Shown here in pieces: positions 27,272 through 36,431 of a stretch of DNA of 64,000 bases. Position numbers and translations under genes: made by a program. Where the stretch lies: the NCBI GenBank assembly GCA_050291935.1, contig JBNKKR010000006.1, positions 57,225 through 121,224 of the forward strand. The letters run 5' to 3'. Source of the DNA: Desulfocapsa sp050291935 (lineage in GTDB: Bacteria; Desulfobacterota; Desulfobulbia; Desulfobulbales; Desulfocapsaceae). The notes under the pieces were generated by a model, which was given only the letters and a program-made list of their open reading frames with translations, was not told where the DNA came from and searched no databases. Every line of letters begins with the position of its first letter. Within the stretch, counting starts at the first letter, position 1.

Positions 27272-27907
27272 ATGATTTTCGAAAAACTGCGTTGTATTAA
27301 ACCTTTCTTTCTTGTTGTGACCGGGATTGTCTGGTTCGCACTCACACTATATATCAAAAACGGTTCAGCTCAAGCGACCCTTGATTTGACCGTATCTAAG
27401 AAACAGGTGAGAATTATCTCCAATGGACAGGATTATGCAGAAGATGCAATGCATGGCCTGGGGATAGCTGTGAATGGAGTGTATGAAATTGAGTCTATGT
27501 TGGGCACTGCTAACATTGTAAAGAACGAATCCCAAGTGTCAGGGAGCAAAGTAACAATGGAAATACGGGTGATTGCAAACGAGAAGATCACAATCTTTAA
27601 GCTCAATAATAGTCAAGCTTCCAGGGACTTGTTCGCCCAACTGCCGCTCACCATCCCGGTAGAGAATTACGGCGGGAACGAAAAAATTTTCTATCCTCCC
27701 AAAAAGCTGGCTCCTTCCGGTGCTCCCAGTGCCGATGCTAAAACGGGGACCCTTGCCTACTATGCGCCCTGGGGGAATGTGGTGATGTTTTATGGAAGAT
27801 TTGGTTCTGCAAGTGGACTGTATGAACTTGGGCAGGCAGTATCAGGAGATGGATATATCAAGCATATGTCCGGCACAATACAGATTGAAAAGAGCGCTGG
27901 ACAATAA
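27272..27907 (+). CDS. Exported cyclophilin-like-fold protein
   Basis: The 211-residue protein has an N-terminal hydrophobic segment (about 12-30, signal peptide or anchor). A C-terminal cyclophilin-like region follows, recognised by the phrases SQASRDLFAQLPLTIPVENYGGNEKIFYPPKKL, TGTLAYYAPWGNVVMFYG and GLYELGQ. These match the small bacterial cyclophilin-like family (PF18050 type), not the eukaryotic-type isomerases. Residues 35-105 form an extra unrecognised domain. ATG at 27272 has GAAGAGG upstream and is preferred to earlier in-frame starts that overlap the preceding gene. A likely operon with the MBL lipoprotein. Confidence 0.78.
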   Translation: MIFEKLRCIKPFFLVVTGIVWFALTLYIKNGSAQATLDLTVSKKQVRIISNGQDYAEDAMHGLGIAVNGVYEIESMLGTANIVKNESQVSGSKVTMEIRVIANEKITIFKLNNSQASRDLFAQLPLTIPVENYGGNEKIFYPPKKLAPSGAPSADAKTGTLAYYAPWGNVVMFYGRFGSASGLYELGQAVSGDGYIKHMSGTIQIEKSAGQ

Positions 27908-27914
27908 AGCTGCC

Positions 27915-27955
27915 GAGAGGGTTCCAGGCAAAATGATCCACAACCCTCTTTTCAG
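27915..27955. terminator. Hairpin between convergent genes
   Basis: GAGAGGGTT (27915-27923) pairs with AACCCTCTT (27942-27950, one G-T pair) over an 18-nt loop, followed by TTTT. It probably ends the cyclophilin-like gene's transcript. Confidence 0.5.
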
Positions 27956-27964
27956 ATCTATGGG

Positions 27965-29131
27965 CTAGAAGCACTCTTTCAAGATTTCCAATACTTCCTC
28001 ACTGCTAAGTTTTTTATATCCGCCTTCCAGGATAAATGAGGATTCGGCAATTTTCGGTAGCATATCTTCGGTTGCCCCAAGCGCTTTGATAGATGTTACG
28101 ATTCCACATTCTTTGCAGAACGCTTCAAGCGCATCAATGCCTTCTTTTGCAAGTTCTTCCTTTGATTTATCTTCAGCAGGAATTTTCCATACTTCAGTTG
28201 CAAAGCGGGCAAATTTACCCGTGCCATGGGAGGAGATATGTCTGTAATATGGTAGGGAAATCGCAGCGAGCCCCATGCCATGTGCACAGTCTGTATACGC
28301 TCCAAGCTGGTGTTCAATCATATGGACTTCCCAATCCTGGGATTTTGACAGTCCTGTTACGGTGTTTAACGCAAGTGTTGCATTCCACATAATGTTGCTG
28401 CGCGCTTCGTAGTCTTCTGGGTTCTTTAAGGCAACCCGCATATTATCGATGGAGGAGCGCAGCAGCGCCTCGATAAGATAATCTGTTGTATTGTTATCCT
28501 CTCCGCAGAAATATTGTTCCATCAGATGAGACATGGTATCAAACACACCGCTTACCATCTGATATTCAGATACTGTGTACGTATACTCAGGGTTGAGAAT
28601 GGAAAATTTCGGATAGATATCAGGAGTAAAAATTCTGCCGCCTTTAATTTTCATTGCCTCATGAGTAATAACTGCGCCACCATTCATCTCCGATCCGGTA
28701 CCGGCCATGGTAAGAATGGAAGCCACCGGAACTGTTTTATTGGATACCGGCTGAAATTCAAGCCAGTATTTTTTGAATGGATCTTCTTCGCAATAGGCAG
28801 AAACCGAAATTCCCTTCGCACAATCAATGACAGAACCGCCGCCAACAGCCAAAATAAGATCCACATCATTGGTACGGACAAGCTCACAGCCTTCCATCAT
28901 CTTGTCGTAGGTGGGATTGGGCATTACTCCTGAAAGCTCTACAACCTTTTTCCCGGCTTCCTGCAGGATGGTGATGACTTGATCGTACAACCCATTATTT
29001 TTGATTGCAGTTTTTCCGTAAACCAGAAGAACTGTCTCTTTGTAGTTGGCCAACTCGCCCTTAAGATTACCCAAAGATTCCTTGCCAAAATGGATTGTTG
29101 TTGGATTGTAAAATGTAAAATCAAGTAGCAT
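27965..29131 (-). CDS. Iron-containing alcohol dehydrogenase
   Basis: The 388-residue group III (Fe-dependent) dehydrogenase resembles NAD(P)H-dependent butanol dehydrogenases. The N-terminal FYNPTTIHFGKESL and the coenzyme-binding GGGSVIDCAKGI near residue 100 are characteristic. Metal ligands are expected in SGVFDTMSHLMEQYF (Asp and His) and in MIEHQLGAYTDCAHGMGLA (two His). The substrate is probably a short-chain aldehyde or alcohol. GAGGAA precedes the ATG. The gene lies 141 bp downstream of the molybdopterin enzyme on the same strand, and both probably answer to the divergent TetR repressor. Confidence 0.94.
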   Translation of the reverse strand: MLLDFTFYNPTTIHFGKESLGNLKGELANYKETVLLVYGKTAIKNNGLYDQVITILQEAGKKVVELSGVMPNPTYDKMMEGCELVRTNDVDLILAVGGGSVIDCAKGISVSAYCEEDPFKKYWLEFQPVSNKTVPVASILTMAGTGSEMNGGAVITHEAMKIKGGRIFTPDIYPKFSILNPEYTYTVSEYQMVSGVFDTMSHLMEQYFCGEDNNTTDYLIEALLRSSIDNMRVALKNPEDYEARSNIMWNATLALNTVTGLSKSQDWEVHMIEHQLGAYTDCAHGMGLAAISLPYYRHISSHGTGKFARFATEVWKIPAEDKSKEELAKEGIDALEAFCKECGIVTSIKALGATEDMLPKIAESSFILEGGYKKLSSEEVLEILKECF

Positions 29132-29272
29132 CTCTATTCCTCTTGTTTTTGTGTGTGTAGAGCACCTCTTGTGAAGTGGCTATCATTTCAAAATAACATT
29201 ACCACTGAACGTAAAAAAAGCGTTAGAATAATTCTCCAATACTTTTGCCTGATCCTCTAAATCGATGTGGTC

Positions 29273-31456
29273 CTATATCTCTTTTTCAACACGACACAAT
29301 AATGCTGAGTGCGGCCAGCTCCCTATCTCAGGGCTGCAGAATTCAGGATCATCCGGGCATAGGACATTGGCGTTTGACTCAAAAACACCAAAAAGCTCCG
29401 GAAGTTTTTGTTCTCTTTCCGGGAACCACCAGGAGTGCTGGATGTCAACCATACCGGGGTGCATGGCGTCTGTTATTCTTACCCGTTGGCGTATCGAACC
29501 CAACGGTGTTGAAATGATAGCCCAGTCACCTTCAACGAGCTCCAGTTTTTGAGCTGTTTCGGGATGAATTGAAACGAGTGGGTCGGGTACTTTCAGACGA
29601 GCCTTCTCGATTTGCCGTTGTTCTGATTGGTACATGGGCATAAAACGGCTGCCGGTAATGAGGATAAGAGGATATTTTTCAGCTAGTTCCGGATCTTTTT
29701 TCGGGCTCCATACCGGTTCTTGATATTGCGGCAGGGGTGCAGCACCAAGATCCTTAAAAATTGAGGACTTTAGCTCAACTTTTCCTGATGGTGTACCGAA
29801 TCCAAATTTTTCATAACGGCGGTATTCCATCTCACCAAAAATACCATATTGCTCTGAGAGTTGTTTAAAGCTTAAACCGACAGGTTCCAGTGCGTGATCA
29901 TATACCTCTTCGATGGTTTTCCAGGGCCAGTATTCTTCCTGCCCCAAACGGATGCCGAGACCGCGGTAGAAGTCATAACTGTTTCGCCGTTCCTCTATTT
30001 GCTCCACACCCTGTGGACATGCCATACAGAATCTTCCGGTCAACCAGAGTTCTGATGTTTCCACGGTTGAAGCTGCAGGAAAAATATAGTCTGCCAGAGC
30101 TGCGGATGGGGTCATGTAATAATCCACCACCACATACAGTTCAAGAGCCTGTAATGCCTCAAATACACGTTTGGTATTGGGCAGGGCAAGAAGGGGGTTG
30201 TTGGCAAGTGTTATTGCGGCTGTTACCGGATAGGGCTTTTGGGTAATAATGGCATTCATAACTTCCCTGGCATGGGCAAGGTTAGAGTGCCAGGCTTCGG
30301 GTGGCATCATATAGCCTTCCGGCAGCTTCTTGTTTGCGACAGAGTTTTTTTCCCAACCGGGAAAGCCAAAGAATGGATATTGATCTGCGCCAAGCTGTTT
30401 TACTTTTTGATGCTCAGGCATCATGTCGTTCAATTCAAAGTATTCAAGATCCCGAATTTTTCCGATATCACCGGCCAGGGAAAAGACCTCACCGCCCGGG
30501 ATTTCAAGATTGCCTGTAATGGCTCTGATTATTGCCCGACCTCTTGCGCATTGGGTGGAATTTATACCTTGTTTATCCAGGCCCAGCCCAAACGGAATAA
30601 CGGCTGGGCTGCTTGTTGCGTACAGCCTGGCCGATTGTGTTATGAGGTCCGCAGGTACCGAAGTGATTTCGGCCACTCTCTTCGGAGTGTACGATTCAAC
30701 ACTCTCTTTCAGTTCTTCAAAACCAACTGTCCATTGAGATACAAAGTTGTGGTCGTATAGCTCTTCTGAGATAATATAACGAATCCAGCCGAGCATAAGG
30801 GCAAGATCTGTACCGGGACGTATTTGTAGCCACATATCCGCTTTATCTGCTTCTTTTGTTCTTCTCGGATCAATGACAATGGTTTTGGCTCCATTCTTTC
30901 GGGCCGCAATTATCTTAGGGTTAAGCCCAATGGGGTTTGAGAAAGACGGATTACAGCCCCAGAGGACAACGCATTGGGCGCCGGGTACTTCGCTGCCCAT
31001 TATCATGCCGCCGTATGTGGCAAATTCTGTCGCATAGCTGGGGCACATGCAGATAGTGTTCACCCCACAGGTGTTGGGTGAACCGAACAAATTAAAAAAA
31101 CGGCGACAATCCCAATGGTATGTCCGTTTGGTGCCGTGGGTAAATGCCAGGGTCTCAGCCCCGTGTTTGTCTCTTAGCTCAGAGAGCTTTTTGGCCACTT
31201 CGTCCAACGCCTGATTCCAGGATATTCGCTGCCACTGACCTTCTCCCTTCTTTCCAGTTCTTTTCAAAGGATGGTTCAACCGATCAGGGTGATAGAGATG
31301 ATCAACCATAAGACGGCCACGCTCGCAGATAGCTCCTCGTGTGACTGGATGGTCCGGGTCACCGGTGACTTTGACTACCTTTTTGTTTTCATAATGCAGC
31401 AGGGTTCCACATCGCGGATGACAAAGACCACAATAGCTTCTACGAATTTCTTTCAT
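29273..31456 (-). CDS. Molybdopterin oxidoreductase, DMSO-reductase family (Mo/W-bis-MGD)
   Basis: The 727-residue cytoplasmic enzyme has an N-terminal [4Fe-4S] site, CGLCHPRC plus a distal Cys in GAICERG. Next come LKRTGKKGEGQWQRISWNQALDEVA and VNTICMCPS, where Cys near residue 135 is the likely metal ligand. The cofactor blocks are KTIVIDPRRTKEADKADMWLQIRPGTD and GLDKQGINSTQCARGRAI. The C-terminal domain has LILITGSRF and HPETAQKLELVEGDWAIISTPLG. No Tat signal is seen. Length and the MC motif recall acetylene hydratase, but the catalytic Asp after the second cluster Cys in that enzyme is His here, so a redox role is more likely. The start at 31456 is chosen by GGAG 6 bp upstream. No electron-transfer subunit is nearby. 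Confidence 0.88.
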   Translation of the reverse strand: MKEIRRSYCGLCHPRCGTLLHYENKKVVKVTGDPDHPVTRGAICERGRLMVDHLYHPDRLNHPLKRTGKKGEGQWQRISWNQALDEVAKKLSELRDKHGAETLAFTHGTKRTYHWDCRRFFNLFGSPNTCGVNTICMCPSYATEFATYGGMIMGSEVPGAQCVVLWGCNPSFSNPIGLNPKIIAARKNGAKTIVIDPRRTKEADKADMWLQIRPGTDLALMLGWIRYIISEELYDHNFVSQWTVGFEELKESVESYTPKRVAEITSVPADLITQSARLYATSSPAVIPFGLGLDKQGINSTQCARGRAIIRAITGNLEIPGGEVFSLAGDIGKIRDLEYFELNDMMPEHQKVKQLGADQYPFFGFPGWEKNSVANKKLPEGYMMPPEAWHSNLAHAREVMNAIITQKPYPVTAAITLANNPLLALPNTKRVFEALQALELYVVVDYYMTPSAALADYIFPAASTVETSELWLTGRFCMACPQGVEQIEERRNSYDFYRGLGIRLGQEEYWPWKTIEEVYDHALEPVGLSFKQLSEQYGIFGEMEYRRYEKFGFGTPSGKVELKSSIFKDLGAAPLPQYQEPVWSPKKDPELAEKYPLILITGSRFMPMYQSEQRQIEKARLKVPDPLVSIHPETAQKLELVEGDWAIISTPLGSIRQRVRITDAMHPGMVDIQHSWWFPEREQKLPELFGVFESNANVLCPDDPEFCSPEIGSWPHSALLCRVEKEI

Positions 31457-31521
31457 GGGTGTCTCCATATTTTTTTACTCTTCAATGATTACTCATCTGC
31501 CATCCATCATAAATTAAAATA

Positions 31522-31554
31522 GACTGCAAGTCAATTTTAAATTGACTGATAGTC
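31522..31554. promoter_or_regulatory. Palindromic operator between the molybdopterin gene and tetR
   Basis: AGTCAATTTTAAATTGACT (31529-31547) is a perfect inverted repeat around one central T, and an outer GACT/AGTC pair (31522-31525, 31551-31554) extends the dyad. It lies between the two divergent genes, 66 bp from one start and 66 bp from the other. It is the likely binding site of the TetR protein. Confidence 0.7.
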
Positions 31555-31612
31555 GAAAAAATGGTTCGTATAGAGTACAGAATATCGTAGGATACAATCA
31601 AAGGGTGTGAAA

Positions 31613-32263
31613 ATGAAAAAAACAGTTTCAATTGAAAGCCGATTGGATTGCAAGCCGGTTCGTCGAAGAGGAGCACCGTCCGGCCCGCGTAAGGCAGACC
31701 AAAAACGTGCGATTTTGCTTAAAGCTGCCCGCGGACTTTTGGTTGAGAAAGGTTACGAAAACACAACTATGGATGAAATTGCGACTGCCGCCAATTTTGC
31801 CAAGGGAACACTTTATCACTACTTCAAAAACAAGGCTGAACTACTTCGGGTATTGAGGAAAGAGTTTGAATCAGAGGTCATGGAGCGCATCATTGAACGG
31901 GTGGATAGCTGTCTCGAAAATGATTGGCTCGGTCGTATTAAAGCCTGGGTAGAAGGGGCCGTTGCCGCTTACTTTGAAATGCATGAGCTTCACGATGTTG
32001 TTATTTACGGGTCAGGTATGCCGTTTCGAAACGCTATGGCAGATGCTGAAATAACCAGATATTTGACAGCACTGATTCGTGATGGTGTGGAAGCCGGTGC
32101 CTGGAATGTGGAGGACGCGCATTGGACAGCGGTAGTTATGTTTTATAGTTTTCGTGGTGGCTGTGATGAAGCCATGCTGGGGACCCAATGTGCCAAAGAT
32201 ATCCCGAATAAGCTAAACGATTTGTTTGTAAGAATTTTAGGTTTGGAACTGAGTGATAAGTAA
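31613..32263 (+). CDS. TetR/AcrR-family transcriptional regulator
   Basis: The 216-residue protein has a basic N-terminal tail and then the TetR DNA-binding domain (about 22-75): KRAILLKAARGLLVEKGYENTTMDEIATAANFAKGTLYHYFKNKAELL. The C-terminal ligand-binding helices include WVEGAVAAYFEMHELHDVVIYGS and VVMFYSFRGGCDEAML. ATG at 31613 has AAGGG 7 bp upstream; GTG at 31607 is an alternative. It diverges from the molybdopterin enzyme and Fe-ADH genes across a strong palindrome. It probably represses that operon and itself, released by an unknown substrate-like ligand. Confidence 0.94.
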   Translation: MKKTVSIESRLDCKPVRRRGAPSGPRKADQKRAILLKAARGLLVEKGYENTTMDEIATAANFAKGTLYHYFKNKAELLRVLRKEFESEVMERIIERVDSCLENDWLGRIKAWVEGAVAAYFEMHELHDVVIYGSGMPFRNAMADAEITRYLTALIRDGVEAGAWNVEDAHWTAVVMFYSFRGGCDEAMLGTQCAKDIPNKLNDLFVRILGLELSDK

Positions 32264-32268
32264 TTTCA

Positions 32269-32317
32269 TTTGGGTAAACCCTTTACTTTATCGGAGTGCA
32301 ATGTAAGTTTGACGGTT
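32269..32317. repeat. Direct repeat copy A flanking the phosphotransferase operon
   Basis: A 49-bp element starts TTTGGGTAAACC, contains the dyad GTAAA-CCC-TTTAC, and ends GTAAGTTTGACGGTT. It resembles copy B at 36644-36690 in order and orientation (shared TTTGGGTAAACC, a TTTA.CGG block, CAAT.TA and GTTTGACGGTT). It starts 6 bp after the tetR stop. The following 120 bp to the next gene shows nothing else clear. Confidence 0.6.
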
Positions 32318-32436
32318 TTTTATACTGCTGTCTTGTTGCTATTCCACAACAGACACAATGGAAAAGTTTTGTTGCTATAAGGTTGTTTTGCTGTTGATGG
32401 CAACGTGTTATAAAATAGATTATCAGTACCTTCTCG

Positions 32437-34533
32437 TTATCGGACATGATTTTTTACAACGGAACTACGGACCGTAATGGTTCCTTCTTCGCTTACTTCT
32501 ATTAGATCACCGTCTTGGATGGTGGAACTACAACCTGGTAAGATAAGAATCGGGTAGGAAAGCTCCCGGCCTACAATTGCTGCATGGGAGAGTGCGCCTC
32601 CCTTCTCTGCAAGACATCCGGCTGATTTCTGGAAGCAACCGACCAATTCCGGTTCAAGGTATTTGGCAATTATAATATCTCCCTGTTGCACATTGCCTGC
32701 TTCCTGGGGGCTAATCCTGCGGGCGATTCCTGAAAATGAAGAGCGATGGGCCACCATTTTCCCACGGAGTCCCGTTGATGCTGAGTCATTGGTCCTTAGC
32801 TGCTCGATTGCTTCAAGTGTTATTTTTGAACCAAGGGAGATTGTGCCCAGATGCTCCTCCTCTTTTTTTCTATTTATGCAGAGATCCGGGAATTCTTTCA
32901 CACTTAAGCTGCCGGTAGCAAATTTTTCAATATCTTGTAATCTTAGATAAAATATAAGTCCTTGATTAAGTGCCAATTCATGTTCAAGGGTTAGAAGAGC
33001 ACGACGAATGGGATACAACCAACGAATAGCCCTATCCTTTGCAATTTCTTTTAGTTGGGTAAAGCTGTCGTCATATTCGACTTGCTCCCAGGAAAATTCC
33101 TTAAATTTTTCGGCATACTGTATGGTATTTCCGTAGTCCTCGCAGAACCTTGGCTCGGAGAGTTCGTAATCATTGCTGCTTCGTTCGCCCCATTTTTCCA
33201 CGAATAAGTCAACATCACCAGTATGATGAAGACGAGAAAGATCACGCATCATCTGTCCAGTAAGGGCTCCCGAGTGAGAATCCTCATTTGCTAATTGTGA
33301 TACAAGTGTTGCCGTATAGGCTATGGGATACACATCTTCCACGAAAACGCGGAAGCTTTCAGTTATCCACTGAGCCATTTCTCTAGGTGTATTATTCTTA
33401 CGTGGAATAACGGGAAGCTCCGGTTCAGTTTCAATGAGTTGCTGCAGCCATTGTTTCTGTTTATTCGGATATTTTTTTATTTTTCTTCTAAGGTTATGAT
33501 TTGCCCAGAGTCGTTTCGGTTGTAATCCAAAAAGCTTTGATCTGACGTCACAGTTTTCATACAGCTGGCCAAATGCAGAAATAACGTAATTCCCTGAATC
33601 TTTAGGATGGGGGAGACCAAGGAGCACAAACGCTCTTCCCAATGAACCTGAAATGTCGTAAAGCCGCTCAAGTAGAGATCTGGTCAATGGAGTAGGGGAT
33701 GATACCACTTCACGGACGACGGAATCCTCAAAAAATACCTTTCCGGTTCCACTTGCTTTTGTTCGAAGGGCGATTCCAGCCAAGCGCTCCTGTTCTCTGC
33801 CAATATCTTTATTGTAAAGAAACGATGTGATATTTCTTGACTGCAGAATATACAGTTTTCTGGATTTTCTTTCATACGCCCACTCAATATCCTGCGGACT
33901 TCCCATCATGTCTTCTATGATCATACCGACCAGAAACAACAAAGACAGCATCTGCCGGTGTCCTTCCTGTTTGAGTGTGAGATTTCCACTCCAACGACCG
34001 TAATCGACCCGTTCAGGTTCCACATGACCCGACACCACCGCATCTGCAGTCCCAGAAGTATATTCACAACTTGCAAGACTGTAGTTTTCGGGGGACCTGG
34101 TAAACAGTACCCCGGCAAAATCAGGTGCGATCATCTGCTGGATCAGTACCGCCGCAGTCCCTGCATCTTGTCCAAATGATGCCCTCACCTTAACTATCGC
34201 ATTCACGATATTGTCTTTCGCCACATGCAGTTGGGTCTCAAATTTTCCAGCCATACTGGTGAAAGCGCCATCCTCTTCAAGTCCGCAGGAACGTACGGCA
34301 AACGGGCCTTTACCAAGTGTCGGAAGTAACTCCCGTACCTTCATCATATCGTTTTTAACTGAAAATGATGGAAGCAGCACCAATCCATTGGGAATGGAGA
34401 AGAGTAAGGGCTTACGCTTCATCATTCTGGCAAGATTTCGTGCTTTATTGCCAATTCCATCACGGTCGGCATCCACAAGACGAATAATACACTCTTTTGT
34501 TTTGCTTATTTCGCTACCAATAAAGCCCTGCAT
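32437..34533 (-). CDS. PEP-synthase-like phosphotransferase (ATP-grasp plus phosphohistidine domain)
   Basis: The 698-residue protein begins with a PEP/pyruvate-type ATP-grasp domain (about 15-230): GNKARNLARM, FAVRSCGLEEDG, MAGKFETQLHV, VLIQQMIAPDFAGVLFTRSP, and DIEWAYERKSRKLYILQSR. A helical middle domain (about 250-590) is unlike the TIM barrel of true PEP synthase. The C-terminal swivelling domain (about 600-690) has the phospho-acceptor His near 650 in EKGGALSHAAIVGREL and ends with QDGDLIEVSEEGTI. The order resembles rifampicin phosphotransferase-type enzymes, which move phosphate from ATP through His to a substrate bound by the middle domain. The acceptor is unknown. AGGGGA precedes the ATG, which lies inside the end of the upstream membrane-protein gene. 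Confidence 0.82.
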   Translation of the reverse strand: MQGFIGSEISKTKECIIRLVDADRDGIGNKARNLARMMKRKPLLFSIPNGLVLLPSFSVKNDMMKVRELLPTLGKGPFAVRSCGLEEDGAFTSMAGKFETQLHVAKDNIVNAIVKVRASFGQDAGTAAVLIQQMIAPDFAGVLFTRSPENYSLASCEYTSGTADAVVSGHVEPERVDYGRWSGNLTLKQEGHRQMLSLLFLVGMIIEDMMGSPQDIEWAYERKSRKLYILQSRNITSFLYNKDIGREQERLAGIALRTKASGTGKVFFEDSVVREVVSSPTPLTRSLLERLYDISGSLGRAFVLLGLPHPKDSGNYVISAFGQLYENCDVRSKLFGLQPKRLWANHNLRRKIKKYPNKQKQWLQQLIETEPELPVIPRKNNTPREMAQWITESFRVFVEDVYPIAYTATLVSQLANEDSHSGALTGQMMRDLSRLHHTGDVDLFVEKWGERSSNDYELSEPRFCEDYGNTIQYAEKFKEFSWEQVEYDDSFTQLKEIAKDRAIRWLYPIRRALLTLEHELALNQGLIFYLRLQDIEKFATGSLSVKEFPDLCINRKKEEEHLGTISLGSKITLEAIEQLRTNDSASTGLRGKMVAHRSSFSGIARRISPQEAGNVQQGDIIIAKYLEPELVGCFQKSAGCLAEKGGALSHAAIVGRELSYPILILPGCSSTIQDGDLIEVSEEGTITVRSSVVKNHVR

Positions 34534-36431
34534 AATTTTCCCCTGGAACGCTTGATTGAAACGAGATCCTGGCTGACTGTTACTAGCAGGACTGCAAACA
34601 GGTAGACCAATAAACTACTCGGTAGATGGTCAAGAAGAACAACAAATGCAAGCGTTACCAAAAAGCTGATTCCAAATTTTTTTATTGAAAAGCTATCCAT
34701 ATTCATTTTTGTAAGGATCAGGAGCCCAACCAATACACTCAACAACCAGTCTGGCTGTATCAGGCTGTCCACCCACAAAAAACCGGCAGCTTCATGACCT
34801 TTTGGTGGGTGAGCGAGAATTCTGTATGCCGGCATAATAAGGATAAGCAACATGGCTGCCCCAACAAATTCCCATAAGGGCCGCACTTTTAGGTGATGCA
34901 TCAGGGCCTTGCCGCTGCCACGCCAGGAGGGTTTTTTTGTGCCACCGAGTATTTTTTGAATACTTTTTCTTCGTATTCGTGAACGGGTTTCAAGATAGCC
35001 CACTGGTGAAAACAGCAGGCGCAACAGAAGTGCAATAGTGAAAATAAGAACTCCATCAGACCAACCCATCTTTTCGTGTAACCGGGTAATAAATTGCCAG
35101 AAGGGTTTGTAAAGCGAGTCGATTACCCCTTTTCTGGAATTTTTTTCCCAGTTGATTGCCACTACCTCGGGAAGCCTGGTGGTAAAACCGAGCAATTTGA
35201 AGCGGTCTGTATTGTGCTCCATCTGTTCCCATAGCTCAAAGGCCAGGTCCAGCCCATCATAGACCCAGTCCATCTTTGACAGGCCGACAACGATAAATTT
35301 GTGGCCATCGATTTTTTCTCTTATTTGACGTATTCTTTGACTGGTATCTGGAAGATTGAGATCAATGGGAAGGATACGCTTTCGTTCGATGTTGTGGAGT
35401 AGTTTTCGTAGGTATAATCCCTCGTAAACCTCCTTACTCCTTCTGGAGTTTGCATAAGGAGCAATGAAAAATATATCTTTTTGTTTGATCAACTTAGCTG
35501 CATCTTTGTCCGACAGCAGCTTTACAATATTGGGGAAATTAATCCTTTCCTCATCATATAACCATTTTTCCCTTTCCACTGGCCACTCGATGGTTCCTGT
35601 TTTCAGGTGAACGGCCCGCAGTTCCCCTGAATCATTATAAACATAAAGATGACGCAACCGGACTCTGTGAACGAGAAAAATATTCTCATACTTGCTAAAA
35701 TATGCTTTAGATTCAGGATATAATTCCGGAGGATATTTGATATACCCAAAATCATAGAGATACAGATCTTTGGCCCTATCATTTTTAAGCCGATTTGCCA
35801 GTTCCATTGGTCTTACATGTTCAAAAGGTAGCAAGTGATCGCCCAGGTTGACGGTTGGTATGCCTGCATGATACTTGATGGCCATTTCCGTGGCATCAAT
35901 CAAGGTCGCATCCGGCCGTTGGCTGAGATTGTCTGAAACTTCATCCATGGTAATATTTTTGAAGTTCCCGTACCTAAGCCACATGCTTGGTGCAGTGATG
36001 GTTTTTGACTTGTGCCGGGCAGCACCCCTCTCATGGGCTGCGGGATCACAACGCAGATACATTGCGATGTTACGAATCCTTTCGGCCTTTTGCTGCTGAA
36101 ATCTGCTATGGCCAAGTAAGGCGCCTATTATAAGGAGAACGACAAAAACAAGGGGTAACAGTTTTTTGAGATCGTCTCCGAGAAAATTTCTTAGCGCATA
36201 AATCACACCACTACCTGCTGTTACCAAGGCACCAGTGACCAAAGGCACAATATTTACTAAACTGAGAAGGGCATCTGGTGTTGGCAATGCATGGGAATTT
36301 TGCGGAAAAAATAACAGAAAAAATGCACATGCTAAGAAAACGCGAGTAGCCCCTGCCAGGGACATTTTTCTATAGAGACATTTACCACTCTCTAAAAAGG
36401 ATTTTCGTGCAACCCTATCAAAAGCGTTCAA
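34506..36431 (-). CDS. Large membrane protein with rhodanese-like and YidC-like regions
   Basis: I know no family for the whole 641-residue chain. Three hydrophobic segments lie in residues 25-108. A soluble region of about 300 residues follows, with two rhodanese-like stretches: NITMDEVSDNLSQRPDATLIDATE..HAGIPTVNLG near 155-200, and HKFIVVGLSKMDWVYDGLDLAFELWEQ..FKLLGF near 375-425. Neither shows a catalytic Cys. From about 440, KPFWQFITRLHEKMGWSDGV..LLRLLFSPVGYLETRSRIRRKSIQKIL resembles the first core helix and cytoplasmic loop of YidC/Oxa1 insertases, and further hydrophobic segments follow. TTG at 36431 is the start, with AAAGGAG well placed. It overlaps the phosphotransferase gene by 28 bp, which argues for joint function. 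Confidence 0.65.
   Translation of the reverse strand: MNAFDRVARKSFLESGKCLYRKMSLAGATRVFLACAFFLLFFPQNSHALPTPDALLSLVNIVPLVTGALVTAGSGVIYALRNFLGDDLKKLLPLVFVVLLIIGALLGHSRFQQQKAERIRNIAMYLRCDPAAHERGAARHKSKTITAPSMWLRYGNFKNITMDEVSDNLSQRPDATLIDATEMAIKYHAGIPTVNLGDHLLPFEHVRPMELANRLKNDRAKDLYLYDFGYIKYPPELYPESKAYFSKYENIFLVHRVRLRHLYVYNDSGELRAVHLKTGTIEWPVEREKWLYDEERINFPNIVKLLSDKDAAKLIKQKDIFFIAPYANSRRSKEVYEGLYLRKLLHNIERKRILPIDLNLPDTSQRIRQIREKIDGHKFIVVGLSKMDWVYDGLDLAFELWEQMEHNTDRFKLLGFTTRLPEVVAINWEKNSRKGVIDSLYKPFWQFITRLHEKMGWSDGVLIFTIALLLRLLFSPVGYLETRSRIRRKSIQKILGGTKKPSWRGSGKALMHHLKVRPLWEFVGAAMLLILIMPAYRILAHPPKGHEAAGFLWVDSLIQPDWLLSVLVGLLILTKMNMDSFSIKKFGISFLVTLAFVVLLDHLPSSLLVYLFAVLLVTVSQDLVSIKRSRGKLCRALLVAK

Noticed and set aside
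29273..31456. Acetylene hydratase as a firm name for the molybdopterin enzyme
   Set aside because: Length and the MC motif fit, but the residue following the second [4Fe-4S] Cys is His rather than the catalytic Asp, and the family is broad.
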